A stretch of 64,000 bases of DNA from Phycisphaerales bacterium. Its GTDB lineage: Bacteria > Planctomycetota > Phycisphaerae > Phycisphaerales > UBA5793. The notes beneath the pieces are model-generated. The model had not been told where the DNA came from. It saw only the letters and a program-made list of their open reading frames with translations, and did not search any database. Positions 34,045 to 43,552 of the stretch are shown one piece after another (the first letter of the stretch is position 1; every line of letters begins with the position of its first letter). The translations under genes were made by a program, and so were the position numbers. The stretch is from positions 310,001-374,000 of the forward strand of contig JADZAS010000015.1 in NCBI GenBank assembly GCA_020852515.1. The letters run 5' to 3'.

Positions 34045-34533
34045 ATGGCCAAGGGCAAGAGCAAGCCATCTTCGACGCCTGAGATCAACAATCGCAAGGC
34101 GCGGCACGAGTACCACATCCTCGAGACGCTCGAGTGCGGCATCGTGCTCGTGGGCAGCGAGGTCAAGGCGGTGCGCGCCGGGCAGGTCTCGCTCAATGAA
34201 GGCTTCGCCCGCGTCGATGAACGCACCGGCGAGTTTTTCCTTTACGGCGTGCACATTTCCGACTACGCCCCGGCGCGCGGCAGCGTGAATCGCCACGCCC
34301 CGGCCCAGGTGCGCAAACTGCTCGCCCACAAGCGCGAAATCCGCAAACTCGCTGCCGAGACCCGCGTCAAGGGCACGACGATGGTTCCGCTCAAGATGTA
34401 CTTCAAGGACGGGTACGCGAAAGTCCTCATCGGCCTCGCCACCGGCAAGGGACAGTCCGACAAACGCGAAGATGTCAAGAAGCGCGATGCCCAGCGCGAC
34501 ATGCAGCGCGCCATGACGCGCAAGCGCATCTGA
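34045..34533 (+). CDS. smpB: SsrA-binding protein SmpB
   Basis: A 162-residue SmpB, which binds tmRNA and directs it to stalled ribosomes in trans-translation. Signatures are NRKARHEYHI (about 13-22), LVGSEVKAVRAGQVSL (about 33-48), the core MYFKDGYAKVLIGLATGKGQSDKR region and a basic C-terminal tail that enters the ribosomal channel. ATG 34045 matches the family start; no clear Shine-Dalgarno precedes it, and the inverted-repeat stem ends just upstream. The tmRNA gene was not seen in the window. Confidence 0.96.
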   Translation: MAKGKSKPSSTPEINNRKARHEYHILETLECGIVLVGSEVKAVRAGQVSLNEGFARVDERTGEFFLYGVHISDYAPARGSVNRHAPAQVRKLLAHKREIRKLAAETRVKGTTMVPLKMYFKDGYAKVLIGLATGKGQSDKREDVKKRDAQRDMQRAMTRKRI

Positions 34534-34535
34534 AC

Positions 34536-34582
34536 AGCATTCACGGAATCCCTCAGCGCACTCGGCGATCTCTGCGGTAAAC
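34536..34582. repeat. Possible dispersed-repeat half element after smpB
   Basis: The stretch reading CCTCAGCG-CACTCGGCGATCTCTGCGGT resembles the CTCTGCGGT-type dispersed repeats known from many bacterial genomes. It is related in style to the inverted repeat before smpB. Only one copy is present here, so this is a weak call. Confidence 0.35.
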
Positions 34583-34632
34583 CCGCATTTGCACGGGCGC
34601 ATGCGTCACGCGCGGATGAAGGGCAGCGCCGG

Positions 34633-36198
34633 TCAATGCCTGAAATGCCGCACGCCCGTAAGCAGGCACGTCACGCCGCGCTTCTGGCACAGATCGATCG
34701 TTTCCTGGTCGCGTTTTGAGCCGCCGGGATGGACGATGCACTTCACGCCTGCGTCAATGAGCACCTGCGGCCCGTCGGGGAACGGGAAGAACGCGTCGGA
34801 CGCGGCAATCGCGCCGCGGGCCCGCTCGCCGGCCTTGCCCACCGCCAGCCGGCACGAGGCAACGCGATCCATCTGCCCCGCACCCGCGCCGTACAGACGG
34901 CCGCGACCGCCGATGGCGATCGCGTTGCTCTTGAGGTGCTTGGCGATGGTCCACACCACGGCTGCGTCGGCCAGCAGAGCCTCGTCGGGCGCGGGGCCCG
35001 CGGCGTGCTGCCACGTCTCGGGCTGCGCCTTTCGGCGGTCCTGGTCCTGCACCAGCAGACCGCCGGGGATCGAGCGGATCTCGATCTTGCGATCGGTCGT
35101 CGGCGTGTGATCTCCCACCGCCAGCAGGCGCACGTTGGCCCAGCGCTGCGCCAGCATCTCGCGCGCGGCCGGCTCGAACGCCGGCGCGATGACGACCTCG
35201 AAGAACTTCTGACCATCGACCACGTGCCGCGCCGTCGCTTCATCGACGGTGCGGTTGAACGCGACGATCCCGCCGAAGGCCGCCAGCGGATCGCCTTCGT
35301 ACGCAGCCGTGAACGCATCGGCGGGCGACTCGGCGACGGCGGCGCCGCACGGGTTGGCGTGTTTGATCACCGCCGCGGCGCTCTGGCTGAATTCGCGCAC
35401 GAGCAGCAGGGCCGCGGCGCTGTCGCCGACGTTGTTGTAACTCAGCGCCTTGCCGTGCAGCAGATCGGCATTGACGATGCTCGGCCCGCGCGACGCCGGG
35501 TCGCGATAGAGCGCCGCCTGCTGGTGAGGGTTCTCGCCGTAGCGGAGATCGCTGACCTTGGTGAAACTGATGCGGAGCTGGTCGGGGAACGTTCCGACCT
35601 GGCGGCGGTTCATCCACGCCGCGATCATCGCGTCATACTCGGCCGTGCGGCTGAACGCCGCCGCCGCCAGATCGGCGCGCAGTTGGCGCGTCGTCGCGCC
35701 GTCGTGGCTGTCGAGCTCATTGGCCACGCGGTCATATTGGTCGGGAGAGGTCACGACGGTGACGAACTGGTGGTTCTTGGCCGCCGAGCGGATCATGGCC
35801 GGCCCGCCGATGTCGATGTTCTCGATCGCTTCCTCGAACGTCACATCTTCGCGCCGAATCGTCCTGGCAAAGGGATAAAGATTGATGCACACGAGATCGA
35901 TCGGCTCGATGCCGTGCTCGGTCATCGCCTGCACGTGCTGCGGCTGGTCGCGCCGGGCCAGCAGCGCGCCGTGTACGGCCGGGTGGAGCGTCTTGACGCG
36001 GCCATCCATGATCTCGGGAAAGCCGGTCATATCAGAGACGGCGGTCACGGCGATGCCGGCTTCGGCGAGCGCGCGGGCCGTGCCGCCCGTGGAGACAATC
36101 TGCACGCCGCGCCGCGCCAGCACGCGCGCAAAGGGAATCAGGTCGGTCTTGTCGCTCACGGAGATGAGCGCCCGACGGATAGGCACTTGGTCGGTCAT
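34633..36198 (-). CDS. purH: Bifunctional AICAR formyltransferase/IMP cyclohydrolase
   Basis: A 521-residue PurH for the last two steps of de novo IMP synthesis. The N-terminal IMP cyclohydrolase domain has SVSDKTDLIPFA (about 13-24), STGGTA (36-41) and KTLHPAVHGALLARRD (about 68-83). The C-terminal formyltransferase has SYNNVGDS near 253, the catalytic KHANPCGA (about 275-282) and the terminal HPGGSKRDQETI. All are intact. Start ATG 36198. It is separated by 72 bases from the beta-propeller lipoprotein gene upstream on the same strand. Confidence 0.97.
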   Translation of the reverse strand: MTDQVPIRRALISVSDKTDLIPFARVLARRGVQIVSTGGTARALAEAGIAVTAVSDMTGFPEIMDGRVKTLHPAVHGALLARRDQPQHVQAMTEHGIEPIDLVCINLYPFARTIRREDVTFEEAIENIDIGGPAMIRSAAKNHQFVTVVTSPDQYDRVANELDSHDGATTRQLRADLAAAAFSRTAEYDAMIAAWMNRRQVGTFPDQLRISFTKVSDLRYGENPHQQAALYRDPASRGPSIVNADLLHGKALSYNNVGDSAAALLLVREFSQSAAAVIKHANPCGAAVAESPADAFTAAYEGDPLAAFGGIVAFNRTVDEATARHVVDGQKFFEVVIAPAFEPAAREMLAQRWANVRLLAVGDHTPTTDRKIEIRSIPGGLLVQDQDRRKAQPETWQHAAGPAPDEALLADAAVVWTIAKHLKSNAIAIGGRGRLYGAGAGQMDRVASCRLAVGKAGERARGAIAASDAFFPFPDGPQVLIDAGVKCIVHPGGSKRDQETIDLCQKRGVTCLLTGVRHFRH

Positions 36199-36270
36199 GT
36201 CCCATGATAGTCCGCGAGGGCATTCCGCCGCGCCGCGGAGCCGACCGTGATTTCACGACTCCCGCCGCGT

Positions 36271-37437
36271 TCAGGGAATCAGTTTGATGATCCGTCCCGT
36301 GCGGCTCATGCCGTAGATCGTGCCGTTTTCGATGCGATCTGAGCGGACGATGGAGATGTCGGGGCAGTGCGCCTGGCCCAGCACCGAACCGTCGCGCTCG
36401 AGCACACGGTAGAACGTCGAGCCCTGGGCGCCGCGGGTATCGTCCTTGTCCCAGACGATCAGCTGGCCGTTCTTGCGCGCTACGACGGTACCGCCGCGCA
36501 CGGGCGTGGCGAGCCATTTCTCCACGCCGGTCCTCGAATCGATCGCGTGGAGCCCCTTGCCCGGCTCCGCCTGGTACACGATGCCGTCAATAAGCTTGGG
36601 GTCGTCGGTGAGCGGCTGCTGGCAGCGGAAGCGCCACACCATCTTGCCATCCGCGATGCGAAACGCCCAGAGCGATTGGTCGAGGCCGGCGACGTAGATC
36701 GCATATTCGCCGATGGCGGGCGTGGCGCTCACGGGGTCGCGCACCGCGGCCGACCAGATGCGCGAGTTGTTCACGCCGTCCATGAGGTGGATGCCGCCCG
36801 ACTGCGTGATGACGGCGAATTCATTGCCCAGCACGATCGGCGGATGGGTGACAGACTGCGCCGACTCGAGCCGGTAGGCCATCTGCATCAGGCCGACGGC
36901 CAGGTGGTGATACACGATGCGGCCGTCCGAGGTGCCGTAGATGAGATACGGTCCGAAGATCACGCCGGAAGTCAGCGCGGCGTCCTTGGGCGAATAGCGC
37001 TGCTGCCGCTGGAGCCGGCCGGTGGCGACATCGAGGTAGTACAGATCGGACTGCGTCGAGGCGAGGATCTCATCGCCCATCCGGTTCACCCCGCGCAGGT
37101 GCTCCAAGCTCGAGCCGACCTGGTACTCCCACGCCGAGCGCCCGTCGCGCGCCGTCAGCGCGGTAAGGATGTTGCGTCCGGTTTCGGAGGCGAGGACGTA
37201 ATCACCAAAGGGATAGATCTCCAACGCCCGCCCCTGCCCGCTGAGGGCGATCGCCGACTCCCAGGCAATGTTGTAGTCGATCTGGTCGCTCTGCTCGAGG
37301 GTGACGAGATACGTCGTCTCGATCGGGCCCTTGCCGCCGGAATCGCACCCGACAGCCGCGAGCATGAGCATCGCCAGCGGCAGCACGGCCGACAACCGGC
37401 GAATCCAGTCAATACACCCGGGGCTCCGTCGATTCAT
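36271..37437 (-). CDS. Beta-propeller (PQQ-like repeat) lipoprotein
   Basis: A 388-residue predicted lipoprotein. The N-terminal hydrophobic segment ends in a lipobox AVGC, with the lipidated Cys near residue 30. The body is a series of PQQ-like/YVTN-type beta-propeller blades with recurring patterns such as LTARDGRSAWEYQVG, LDQSLWAFRIADGKMVWRFRC and IDSRTGVEKWLATP. The fold resembles BamB, the lipoprotein of the outer-membrane beta-barrel assembly complex, or related quinoprotein-like scaffolds. No quinone enzyme residues are evident. ATG 37437. The function is inferred to be scaffolding in the periplasm. Confidence 0.82.
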   Translation of the reverse strand: MNRRSPGCIDWIRRLSAVLPLAMLMLAAVGCDSGGKGPIETTYLVTLEQSDQIDYNIAWESAIALSGQGRALEIYPFGDYVLASETGRNILTALTARDGRSAWEYQVGSSLEHLRGVNRMGDEILASTQSDLYYLDVATGRLQRQQRYSPKDAALTSGVIFGPYLIYGTSDGRIVYHHLAVGLMQMAYRLESAQSVTHPPIVLGNEFAVITQSGGIHLMDGVNNSRIWSAAVRDPVSATPAIGEYAIYVAGLDQSLWAFRIADGKMVWRFRCQQPLTDDPKLIDGIVYQAEPGKGLHAIDSRTGVEKWLATPVRGGTVVARKNGQLIVWDKDDTRGAQGSTFYRVLERDGSVLGQAHCPDISIVRSDRIENGTIYGMSRTGRIIKLIP

Positions 37438-37598
37438 GTGGCTTTCCTTCCGAGGCAGGCTGTGACGGCGCGCACCACCTCCGGGGGAGGAAGCTGCGCT
37501 GCCGAGACAGCCAGTATTGAGGCGAATCGTCCCTGCGTCAAGCGGCGGCGGGCCCTGGGCCCTTGCTGCCCGCCCGCTGCGCGGCGTAAGGTTCAGCC

Positions 37599-38198
37599 AT
37601 GTTCACAGGCATCATACAGCACAGAGGGCGCGTGCTCGAATCCCGGTCCACCCCGGCCGGCCGCTCGCTGCTCATTGATGCGCGGGGCTGGGGCCGGTCG
37701 GTCCAGCCTGGCGAAAGCATTGCCGTCAACGGCTGCTGCCTGACCGTGGTCGAGCCCGAGCCGCTGCGATTCGACGTCATCACCCAGACGCTCAATGTCA
37801 CGACCCTTGGCGATTTGTGCGCCGGGGCCGCGGTCAACCTCGAACCGGCCGTGACGCCCGCCACCCTGCTCAGCGGCCACCTCGTGCAGGGACACGTGGA
37901 TGGTGTGGGCGTCATCCGCAGTATTCAGACATCGCCCGAAGACGTGCGCGTGCGCATCGAGGCGCCGCCGGAGCTGATGGATTTCATCGTTCCCAAGGGA
38001 TCGATCACGGTGGACGGCATTTCCCTCACCCTCGCCGAGGTGCTCTCCGATGGGTTTGTCGTCGCCCTCATCCCCACTACACTCGAACTGACAACGCTCG
38101 GCGAGGCGAAACCGGATCAGCGGGTCAACCTTGAGACCGACCTGGTGGTCAAGACCATCGTGCACCAGATGCGGCGGATTGGCACAGTTCCTTCTTGA
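37599..38198 (+). CDS. ribE: Riboflavin synthase alpha subunit
   Basis: A 199-residue riboflavin synthase that dismutates two 6,7-dimethyl-8-ribityllumazine molecules. The start MFTGIIQ and two tandem lumazine-binding repeats are visible: SIAVNGCCLTVV at about 42-53 and SITVDGISLTLAEV at about 134-147, with HLVQGHVDGVG between. No FMN riboswitch was recognised in the 161 bases upstream, and no other rib gene is adjacent. Confidence 0.95.
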   Translation: MFTGIIQHRGRVLESRSTPAGRSLLIDARGWGRSVQPGESIAVNGCCLTVVEPEPLRFDVITQTLNVTTLGDLCAGAAVNLEPAVTPATLLSGHLVQGHVDGVGVIRSIQTSPEDVRVRIEAPPELMDFIVPKGSITVDGISLTLAEVLSDGFVVALIPTTLELTTLGEAKPDQRVNLETDLVVKTIVHQMRRIGTVPS

Positions 38199-38265
38199 CC
38201 GGGCCGATTCAGACGATGATGGTTCACCGGGCGCCGCCACTGAGCCGGCCGGACAGGAGGACGCG

Positions 38266-38727
38266 ATGAACGACCTGCGCGTCGATCTCATTGATCCGAA
38301 AGACACTGCGCTGATCTCTCACCTGCACAACAGCATGTTCAGGCCCGAGCGCGCGCCCGAATCCTTCGAACGGCGCTTCCGCGGCCGCTACAAGGTCCTC
38401 TGCCTGGTCGCGTCGGTCAAGAACGACGCCGTCGGCTTTTACATCGGCTTCGAACTCAAGCCGTCCGTTCACTTCGGCTGGATGGTTGGCGTGGCCTCCG
38501 ACTTCCGCCGCATGGGAATCGCCGGCCGGCTCATGCACAAAGCCCAGCACTGGGCCAAGAAAGAGGGCTACACCTCGCTGCGCTTTGAGTGCAACAACAC
38601 CCACCGCCCGATGCTGCACTTTGGCATCTCCGAGAACTACTCCATCGTGGGCATCCGCTGGGATCCGGACACGGCTCAGAACATCATCATCTTCGAGCGC
38701 CTGCTCGACAACCTGACGGACGACTAG
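38266..38727 (+). CDS. GNAT-family N-acetyltransferase
   Basis: A 153-residue single-domain GNAT protein. The acetyl-CoA pyrophosphate-binding motif A is seen as VASDFRRMGIAGRLM (about 79-93), followed by a helix and the usual beta5 and C-terminal strand. Substrate unknown. ATG 38266 is preceded by an AGGAGG at six bases, which settles the start; the open frame extends further back. It is 67 bases after ribE on the same strand. Confidence 0.88.
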   Translation: MNDLRVDLIDPKDTALISHLHNSMFRPERAPESFERRFRGRYKVLCLVASVKNDAVGFYIGFELKPSVHFGWMVGVASDFRRMGIAGRLMHKAQHWAKKEGYTSLRFECNNTHRPMLHFGISENYSIVGIRWDPDTAQNIIIFERLLDNLTDD

Positions 38728-38740
38728 CCGCGCCCGAGAT

Positions 38741-39448
<708 letters not shown>

Positions 39449-40090
39449 TCAGGAATTCACCCGCTTGAGCAGTTCGGGTTCTTCCAGTTGACCGCTTCGT
39501 CTTGCGCCCGGCGTGGCGGGCGATTCAGCGACCGGAGCCGCCAGCGCCGCCGCGGACGCAAAGTAGAAAACGACGAGCAGGCCGAAGGTAATGATCATGA
39601 CCGTCCTCGCCGTCGGATGATCGGCATCGAACGCGGCCTTGGCCGTCTCCGCCTTGTCGATCTCGCCCGCCTGCGCCGCCGTCCAGTACACGCCGAGGTT
39701 GTGATACATCCGCGGCGCGAGCACAAATGTTTTGTACGACACGAGCAGCAGCAGCAGCGCCGCCACGAGCAGGCGCAGCACATTGGCCTTGGCGCGCATC
39801 GACAGTTTGAACGCCACGAAGTGACCGATGAGAATGAGGATGACGCCCGTCATCGCGAGCAGTTCGATCACATCCTGCACGAAGAACACGCTGGACATGA
39901 CGCGCCCGGCCACGAGCGTCGAGTGCAGACCGGTGTACTGCTCAAACTCGGGCACGACCGGCGCGATGTCCTTCATGAGCGAAAAGACGAGCCCCGCCGC
40001 CGCGCCCGACAGCACGAGCGAGCCGATCCACAGGCCCAGCAGCAGCCAGTAGATGCCGTTGGCCAGCGCGAACCACCCCGTGCGCGTCAT
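39449..40090 (-). CDS. DUF4149-like four-helix membrane protein
   Basis: A 213-residue integral membrane protein with about four transmembrane helices (about 10-32, 60-82, 85-110 and 165-185). It has a cytoplasmic tail rich in Pro/Ala/Glu and ends exactly at the nth start. Architecture and the LANGIYWLLLGLWIGSLV N-terminus resemble the DUF4149/TMEM205 family. Function unknown. ATG 40090 lies in a GGAGGAGGGG-rich ribosome binding context and overlaps the moaE stop as ATGA, so it is coupled to moaE. Confidence 0.75.
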   Translation of the reverse strand: MTRTGWFALANGIYWLLLGLWIGSLVLSGAAAGLVFSLMKDIAPVVPEFEQYTGLHSTLVAGRVMSSVFFVQDVIELLAMTGVILILIGHFVAFKLSMRAKANVLRLLVAALLLLLVSYKTFVLAPRMYHNLGVYWTAAQAGEIDKAETAKAAFDADHPTARTVMIITFGLLVVFYFASAAALAAPVAESPATPGARRSGQLEEPELLKRVNS

Positions 40091-40563
40091 GGCCCCTCCT
40101 CCCACGCGTACTCCTCCTCCGCGTAGACCTCGGGCGGCACGTTCTGCCCGCGCGACCACGTGGTGCCGTCGGCCCACACCTCGCTCTTCCAGATCGGAGC
40201 CTCGGCCTTGAGCCGGTCGATGAGCATGCGGCAGGCGGCGAATGCCTCGGCCCGGTGCCCCGTCACGACCTGCACGAGCACGCTCGCCTCGCCGATGGGC
40301 ACATCACCTACGCTGTGATGGATCCGCACGAACAGCGCGCCGTGCTGACTGACCGCATCCCGCGCCAGCGCCTCGAGGATGCGCCCGGCCATGCTCTCGT
40401 ACGCGGTGTAGCGCAGCAGTTGTAGCGACCCATGCTTCTCGTGCACCTCCGCGCGGCTCCGGCCGAGAAAGGCGCATTCGCCTCCGCCGGGGGAAATCAT
40501 CGGCGGCGGCACGTACTGCACCGGACCGGGCGTGAAGAGGATGTCAACCGCAACTTCGCTCAT
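40087..40563 (-). CDS. moaE: Molybdopterin synthase catalytic subunit
   Basis: A 158-residue MoaE, which converts precursor Z (cPMP) to molybdopterin using MoaD thiocarboxylate. The conserved HHSVGDVPIGEASVLV (about 82-97) and the catalytic EAPIWKSEVW (about 123-132) with its Lys are intact. The C-terminal tail is acidic. ATG 40563. MoaD and other molybdenum-cofactor genes are not in the window. Confidence 0.92.
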   Translation of the reverse strand: MSEVAVDILFTPGPVQYVPPPMISPGGGECAFLGRSRAEVHEKHGSLQLLRYTAYESMAGRILEALARDAVSQHGALFVRIHHSVGDVPIGEASVLVQVVTGHRAEAFAACRMLIDRLKAEAPIWKSEVWADGTTWSRGQNVPPEVYAEEEYAWEEGP

Positions 40564-40662
40564 GCTCAACGTTTCACCGCAATCGTAGGGGCAGGCCGGC
40601 TCCAGGGGCGCTGGGGACGGCCCGCGCGCCATCTCGTCCGCCGGGCACCCTACCATCGCGGC

Positions 40663-41400
40663 ATGCATGCATTCACCCGGCTTGCGCCCGCTCCGACGCT
40701 GGCGCCGCTCGCGCGCGACGGCGATCCGCGCGCGGCGCTGCAGCACATCGCGCAGTCGGGCTTTCGCCACGTGCAACTCTCCGCGGCCCTGCCGGGCATG
40801 CGGCCGCGCGACCTCGACCGCTCGGCGCGGCGAGATCTGCTGGCGCGCCTGCGGCGCATCGAACTGACCGTCGCGGGAATCGACCTGTGGGTCCCGGTCG
40901 AGCACTACACGCTCCCCGAGCACGCGGACCGCGCGGCCGCTGCCGTCCTCGAAGCGATCGAACTCGCTGCCGACCTTGGCCGCGTGCCGCTTTCGATCCG
41001 CCTGCCCGACGGCGTGGGCGAGGAGATCGTCAGCGCCTGGCGCAGCCGGGGCGAGACGTGCGGCGTGATCATCGCCGACCACGCGCCGCAGCCGAACGCG
41101 CTGCTCGGCTCAGGGATCGACCCGGCGGCGCTGCTCGCGGCCGGACTGGATCCAGTTGCGCTCACGTCCCGGGCCGCGAATCTCGTCGCCGCGCGCTTCA
41201 GCGACTACCGCGATGAATCGCGCACGACTCCCGGCGCCGGCCGGCTGGATGTGCTCGCCTACCAGGTCGCGCTCGTCTCGCGGTCGTTCGAGGCGCCGGT
41301 GGCGCTGGATCTGCGGCGGGTGGCCGACCCGATGTCCGCGCTGGGCGCGGCTCTGAGTGCCTGGGCGGCCACAGGCCTCCTCCTCGCCGCCGAGCAGTAG
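40663..41400 (+). CDS. Sugar-phosphate isomerase/epimerase-like TIM-barrel protein
   Basis: A 245-residue protein with the pattern of a xylose-isomerase-like TIM barrel: RHVQLSAALPG, ELTVAGIDLWVPVEHY and LSIRLPDG are alternating strand/loop segments. The metal ligands expected in the family are not clearly visible, so activity is uncertain. ATG 40663 is the start for the conserved portion; upstream in-frame starts extend into the moaE promoter region. A palindromic terminator-like repeat follows its stop. Confidence 0.6.
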   Translation: MHAFTRLAPAPTLAPLARDGDPRAALQHIAQSGFRHVQLSAALPGMRPRDLDRSARRDLLARLRRIELTVAGIDLWVPVEHYTLPEHADRAAAAVLEAIELAADLGRVPLSIRLPDGVGEEIVSAWRSRGETCGVIIADHAPQPNALLGSGIDPAALLAAGLDPVALTSRAANLVAARFSDYRDESRTTPGAGRLDVLAYQVALVSRSFEAPVALDLRRVADPMSALGAALSAWAATGLLLAAEQ

Positions 41401-41414
41401 CAGTCCGCGCAAAA

Positions 41415-41451
41415 TTACCCATCTTAACAAAAGGTACCTGGTACCTTTTTT
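41415..41451 (+). repeat. Palindromic terminator-like repeat, copy 1
   Basis: A 37-base element beginning TTACCCAT and ending in a KpnI-type palindrome, AAAGGTACC-T-GGTACCTTT plus T run. It lies 14 bases after the isomerase-like gene, where it can fold into a hairpin with a T tail and end transcription. It shares 34 of 37 bases with the element at 51117-51153. Confidence 0.85.
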
Positions 41452-41544
41452 CGCTGACTGCCGCGGCGCGGTACGCTGGGCGGGTGCGGGACGGCGAAGC
41501 GGGCTGTTGGCCGGTGGGGGCCACCTATCATTGCCCTCTCCACC

Positions 41545-42510
41545 ATGAGCCAGCGCGACTACTACGACGTCCTCGGCGTGTCCCGCGATGCGTCGGCCGA
41601 TGAGATCAAAAAGGCCCATCGCCGCCTCGTGCGGCAGTGGCACCCCGATCGCAACAAGGCCCCCGACGCGGCGACGAAGTTCGCCGAGATCCAGGAAGCC
41701 TACGACAACCTCTCCGACCCCGAAAAACGCAAGAACTACGACCGCTTCGGCCACACGCGCGGACCGGCCGGCTTTGGCGGCGGCGCACCCGGCGGCGGAC
41801 GCACCTACACCTGGTCGTCATCGGGCCAGCCGGGCGGCTTCAACGTCGAGGACGTGGACTTCGGCGGCGGCGGGGACGTCGGCAGCATCTTTGAGGAACT
41901 CTTCGGCCGGGCCCGGCGCGGCGGGGCCGCCGGCGGGCGGCGCGGACGCGGCGCTGCACCTGCCGCGCGCGGCCAGGACATCAGCCACACCATCGACATC
42001 ACCTTCGACACCGCCATCAGAGGCGGCAAAGAGCCGCTGCGCCTCTCGCGCGGCGACCAGACCGAGACCATCGAAGTCACCATCCCGCCTGGCATCGCCG
42101 ACGGCGCCAAACTCCGCCTGCGCGGCAAGGGCCAGCCTTCGCCCATGGGCGGCGAAAGCGGCGATCTCATCCTGACCATTCGCGTCGGCAAACACCCGTA
42201 CTACCGCCGCGAGGGCAACGACATCTATCTCGACCTGCCCATTACGATTGCCGAAGGCGTGGAGGGTGCGACGGTGCAGGTCCCCACGCCACAGGGCCCC
42301 GTGTCGCTCAAGGTGCCGCCGGGCGCCAACACGGGTCAGAAGTTGCGCATCACCGGCCGGGGGGTAAAGATGAGCGATGGACGCAGCGGCGACTTCTACG
42401 CGGTCATCGCGGTGCAGACACCCAAGGGACTCTCCGCCGACGATCGCGAATTCATCGTAAGCCTCGGCGAGCGCCTGCCAAACCCGCGCCGCGGCCAGCC
42501 GTGGGAGTGA
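41545..42510 (+). CDS. DnaJ/CbpA-type J-domain chaperone without zinc finger
   Basis: A 321-residue Hsp40 of the CbpA/DnaJ type. A J domain (about 4-68) contains the HPD motif in WHPDRN. It is followed by a Gly-rich region (about 70-125) and the two C-terminal substrate-binding beta domains (about 140-310). The cysteine-rich zinc-finger domain of DnaJ is absent, as in CbpA. It would stimulate DnaK ATPase activity. ATG 41545. dnaK and grpE are not nearby. Confidence 0.94.
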   Translation: MSQRDYYDVLGVSRDASADEIKKAHRRLVRQWHPDRNKAPDAATKFAEIQEAYDNLSDPEKRKNYDRFGHTRGPAGFGGGAPGGGRTYTWSSSGQPGGFNVEDVDFGGGGDVGSIFEELFGRARRGGAAGGRRGRGAAPAARGQDISHTIDITFDTAIRGGKEPLRLSRGDQTETIEVTIPPGIADGAKLRLRGKGQPSPMGGESGDLILTIRVGKHPYYRREGNDIYLDLPITIAEGVEGATVQVPTPQGPVSLKVPPGANTGQKLRITGRGVKMSDGRSGDFYAVIAVQTPKGLSADDREFIVSLGERLPNPRRGQPWE

Positions 42511-42574
42511 GTGGCGAAGAGGGATAAAGCGATCAGCGCAATCGCCGGGCCGCGCCCAGAGCGGCGGTCCCGAC

Positions 42575-43162
42575 TCACGCGCGCCACTCCCGCCAACGGA
42601 TGTACACCACGCCCAGCACCGCGCCGATCAGATCCGCACACAGATCCAGCGCCGTATTCTCGTAGCCGCCCACGCCCGAATCCGGCACGATCTCCTGCGC
42701 GATGAACTCGACGATCTCATTGAGCGCGCCCATGCCCAGGCCGGCCATGATGAGCACAAACCCGACGGCGATCCAATGCTTGCCCGGCTCGTGCAATGCG
42801 CGGCGGAGCAGGCAGTGGGCCACGAGCGTGCAGGCGCCAAAGCCCCAGATGTGCACCACCTGGTCGTAGCGGATGATTGGATATGCGTCGGTGAGGCGCA
42901 CGACCATGATGTCGTAGAGACGCCCGTCGCCGATCGGCACGCCGCCCCCGGCCAGGTGCATGGCTGACCAGACCGTCAGGCCGATGAGCGCATCGAGCGT
43001 GTAATCGACGTAGCGCACCGTGGCCCACACCACGCCGAGCAAACCGATGATCACCGCGACGTAAATGATGAACTCGTAGTTGCGGCGACCGATGAACAGC
43101 ACACCAAAGCCGATGATCAGCACCAGGTTGATGAGCAGGAGGATGAGGTGGGATCGTTTCAT
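42575..43162 (-). CDS. DUF2238/YjdF-like membrane protein
   Basis: A 195-residue protein with about five transmembrane helices (about 5-22, 30-50, 56-78, 100-120 and 130-150). It has conserved DQVVHIWGF (about 98-106), GALNEIVEF (about 146-154) and NTALDLCADLIGAVLG (about 169-184) segments characteristic of the DUF2238/YjdF family. Function unknown. ATG 43162 is chosen as the start of the first helix; the frame stays open further upstream. It precedes a repeat-rich stretch. Confidence 0.75.
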   Translation of the reverse strand: MKRSHLILLLINLVLIIGFGVLFIGRRNYEFIIYVAVIIGLLGVVWATVRYVDYTLDALIGLTVWSAMHLAGGGVPIGDGRLYDIMVVRLTDAYPIIRYDQVVHIWGFGACTLVAHCLLRRALHEPGKHWIAVGFVLIMAGLGMGALNEIVEFIAQEIVPDSGVGGYENTALDLCADLIGAVLGVVYIRWREWRA

Positions 43163-43274
43163 GGCGTCATCATCGGCTGACGATCCGATTCTAGGATTGC
43201 GCATGAGGCACTCACCGGCGCAAACGTCGCTCGTACGCGTCAGCTCTCGCCCCGAATGGGGCGCAATGACGTAG

Positions 43275-43318
43275 CCACGGGTGCAGCCGCGTGGCTCTGG
43301 ACGCGGCTGAACCCGTGG
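43275..43318. repeat. REP-like 18-bp palindrome
   Basis: Arms 43275-43292 and 43301-43318 pair at 17 of 18 positions around an eight-base loop (GGCTCTGG). The arms contain CCACGGGT-CAGCCGCGT. Immediately upstream is a CGCCCC-GAAT-GGGGCG hairpin (43248-43263). This resembles the REP elements mobilised by RAYT transposases. Confidence 0.8.
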
Positions 43319-43364
43319 AAAGTGATCGCGAGGGTCCCAAGCCCCGGCAGAGGCGGCAGAGGAT

Positions 43365-43450
43365 CGAATCGTGCTCAATCACGTAGCGGGCGTCGTACTC
43401 CACGCCGTGCGCTTCGAGGAATCGGATCAGTTCGGTGTTGCAAGACTGTT
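43365..43450 (-). pseudogene. Remnant of a REP-associated tyrosine transposase (RAYT) C-terminus
   Basis: On the minus strand this stretch encodes NTELIRFLEAHGVEYDARYV. This closely resembles the C-terminal end of IS200-like RAYT transposases, which commonly end in a helix followed by HGVEYDxRYV. There is no catalytic HUH or Tyr domain, and REP-like hairpins flank it on both sides, so it is a degraded relic. Confidence 0.55.
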
Positions 43451-43507
43451 GCGCGCCCGTGCGACTCTGTCGCCCCTGCCGGGGCGAAAGTGTTCTCGGA
43501 GACTTGT

Positions 43508-43552
43508 CCACGGGTTGCGCTTCACCGCGCTGCGGCTGCGCTCCACCCGTGG
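43508..43552. repeat. Second CCACGGGT-bounded palindromic repeat
   Basis: CCACGGGT at 43508-43515 pairs with ACCCGTGG at 43545-43552, with internal GCGC/GCAGCG-type self-complementarity. It is the partner of the element at 43275-43318 and is followed by a CGCCCC-GGGGCG hairpin. Together they bracket the transposase remnant. Confidence 0.7.

Noticed and set aside
32539-34602. A 687-codon minus-strand frame across gcvT and smpB
   Set aside because: gcvT and smpB are certain by their signatures, and the frame is only their complement.
34729-36207. A 492-codon plus-strand frame opposite purH
   Set aside because: purH is intact with all catalytic motifs; the frame is a high-GC complement shadow.
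37438-37598. Possible FMN riboswitch before ribE
   Set aside because: The conserved RFN core sequence and stem arrangement were not found in the 161-base upstream region.
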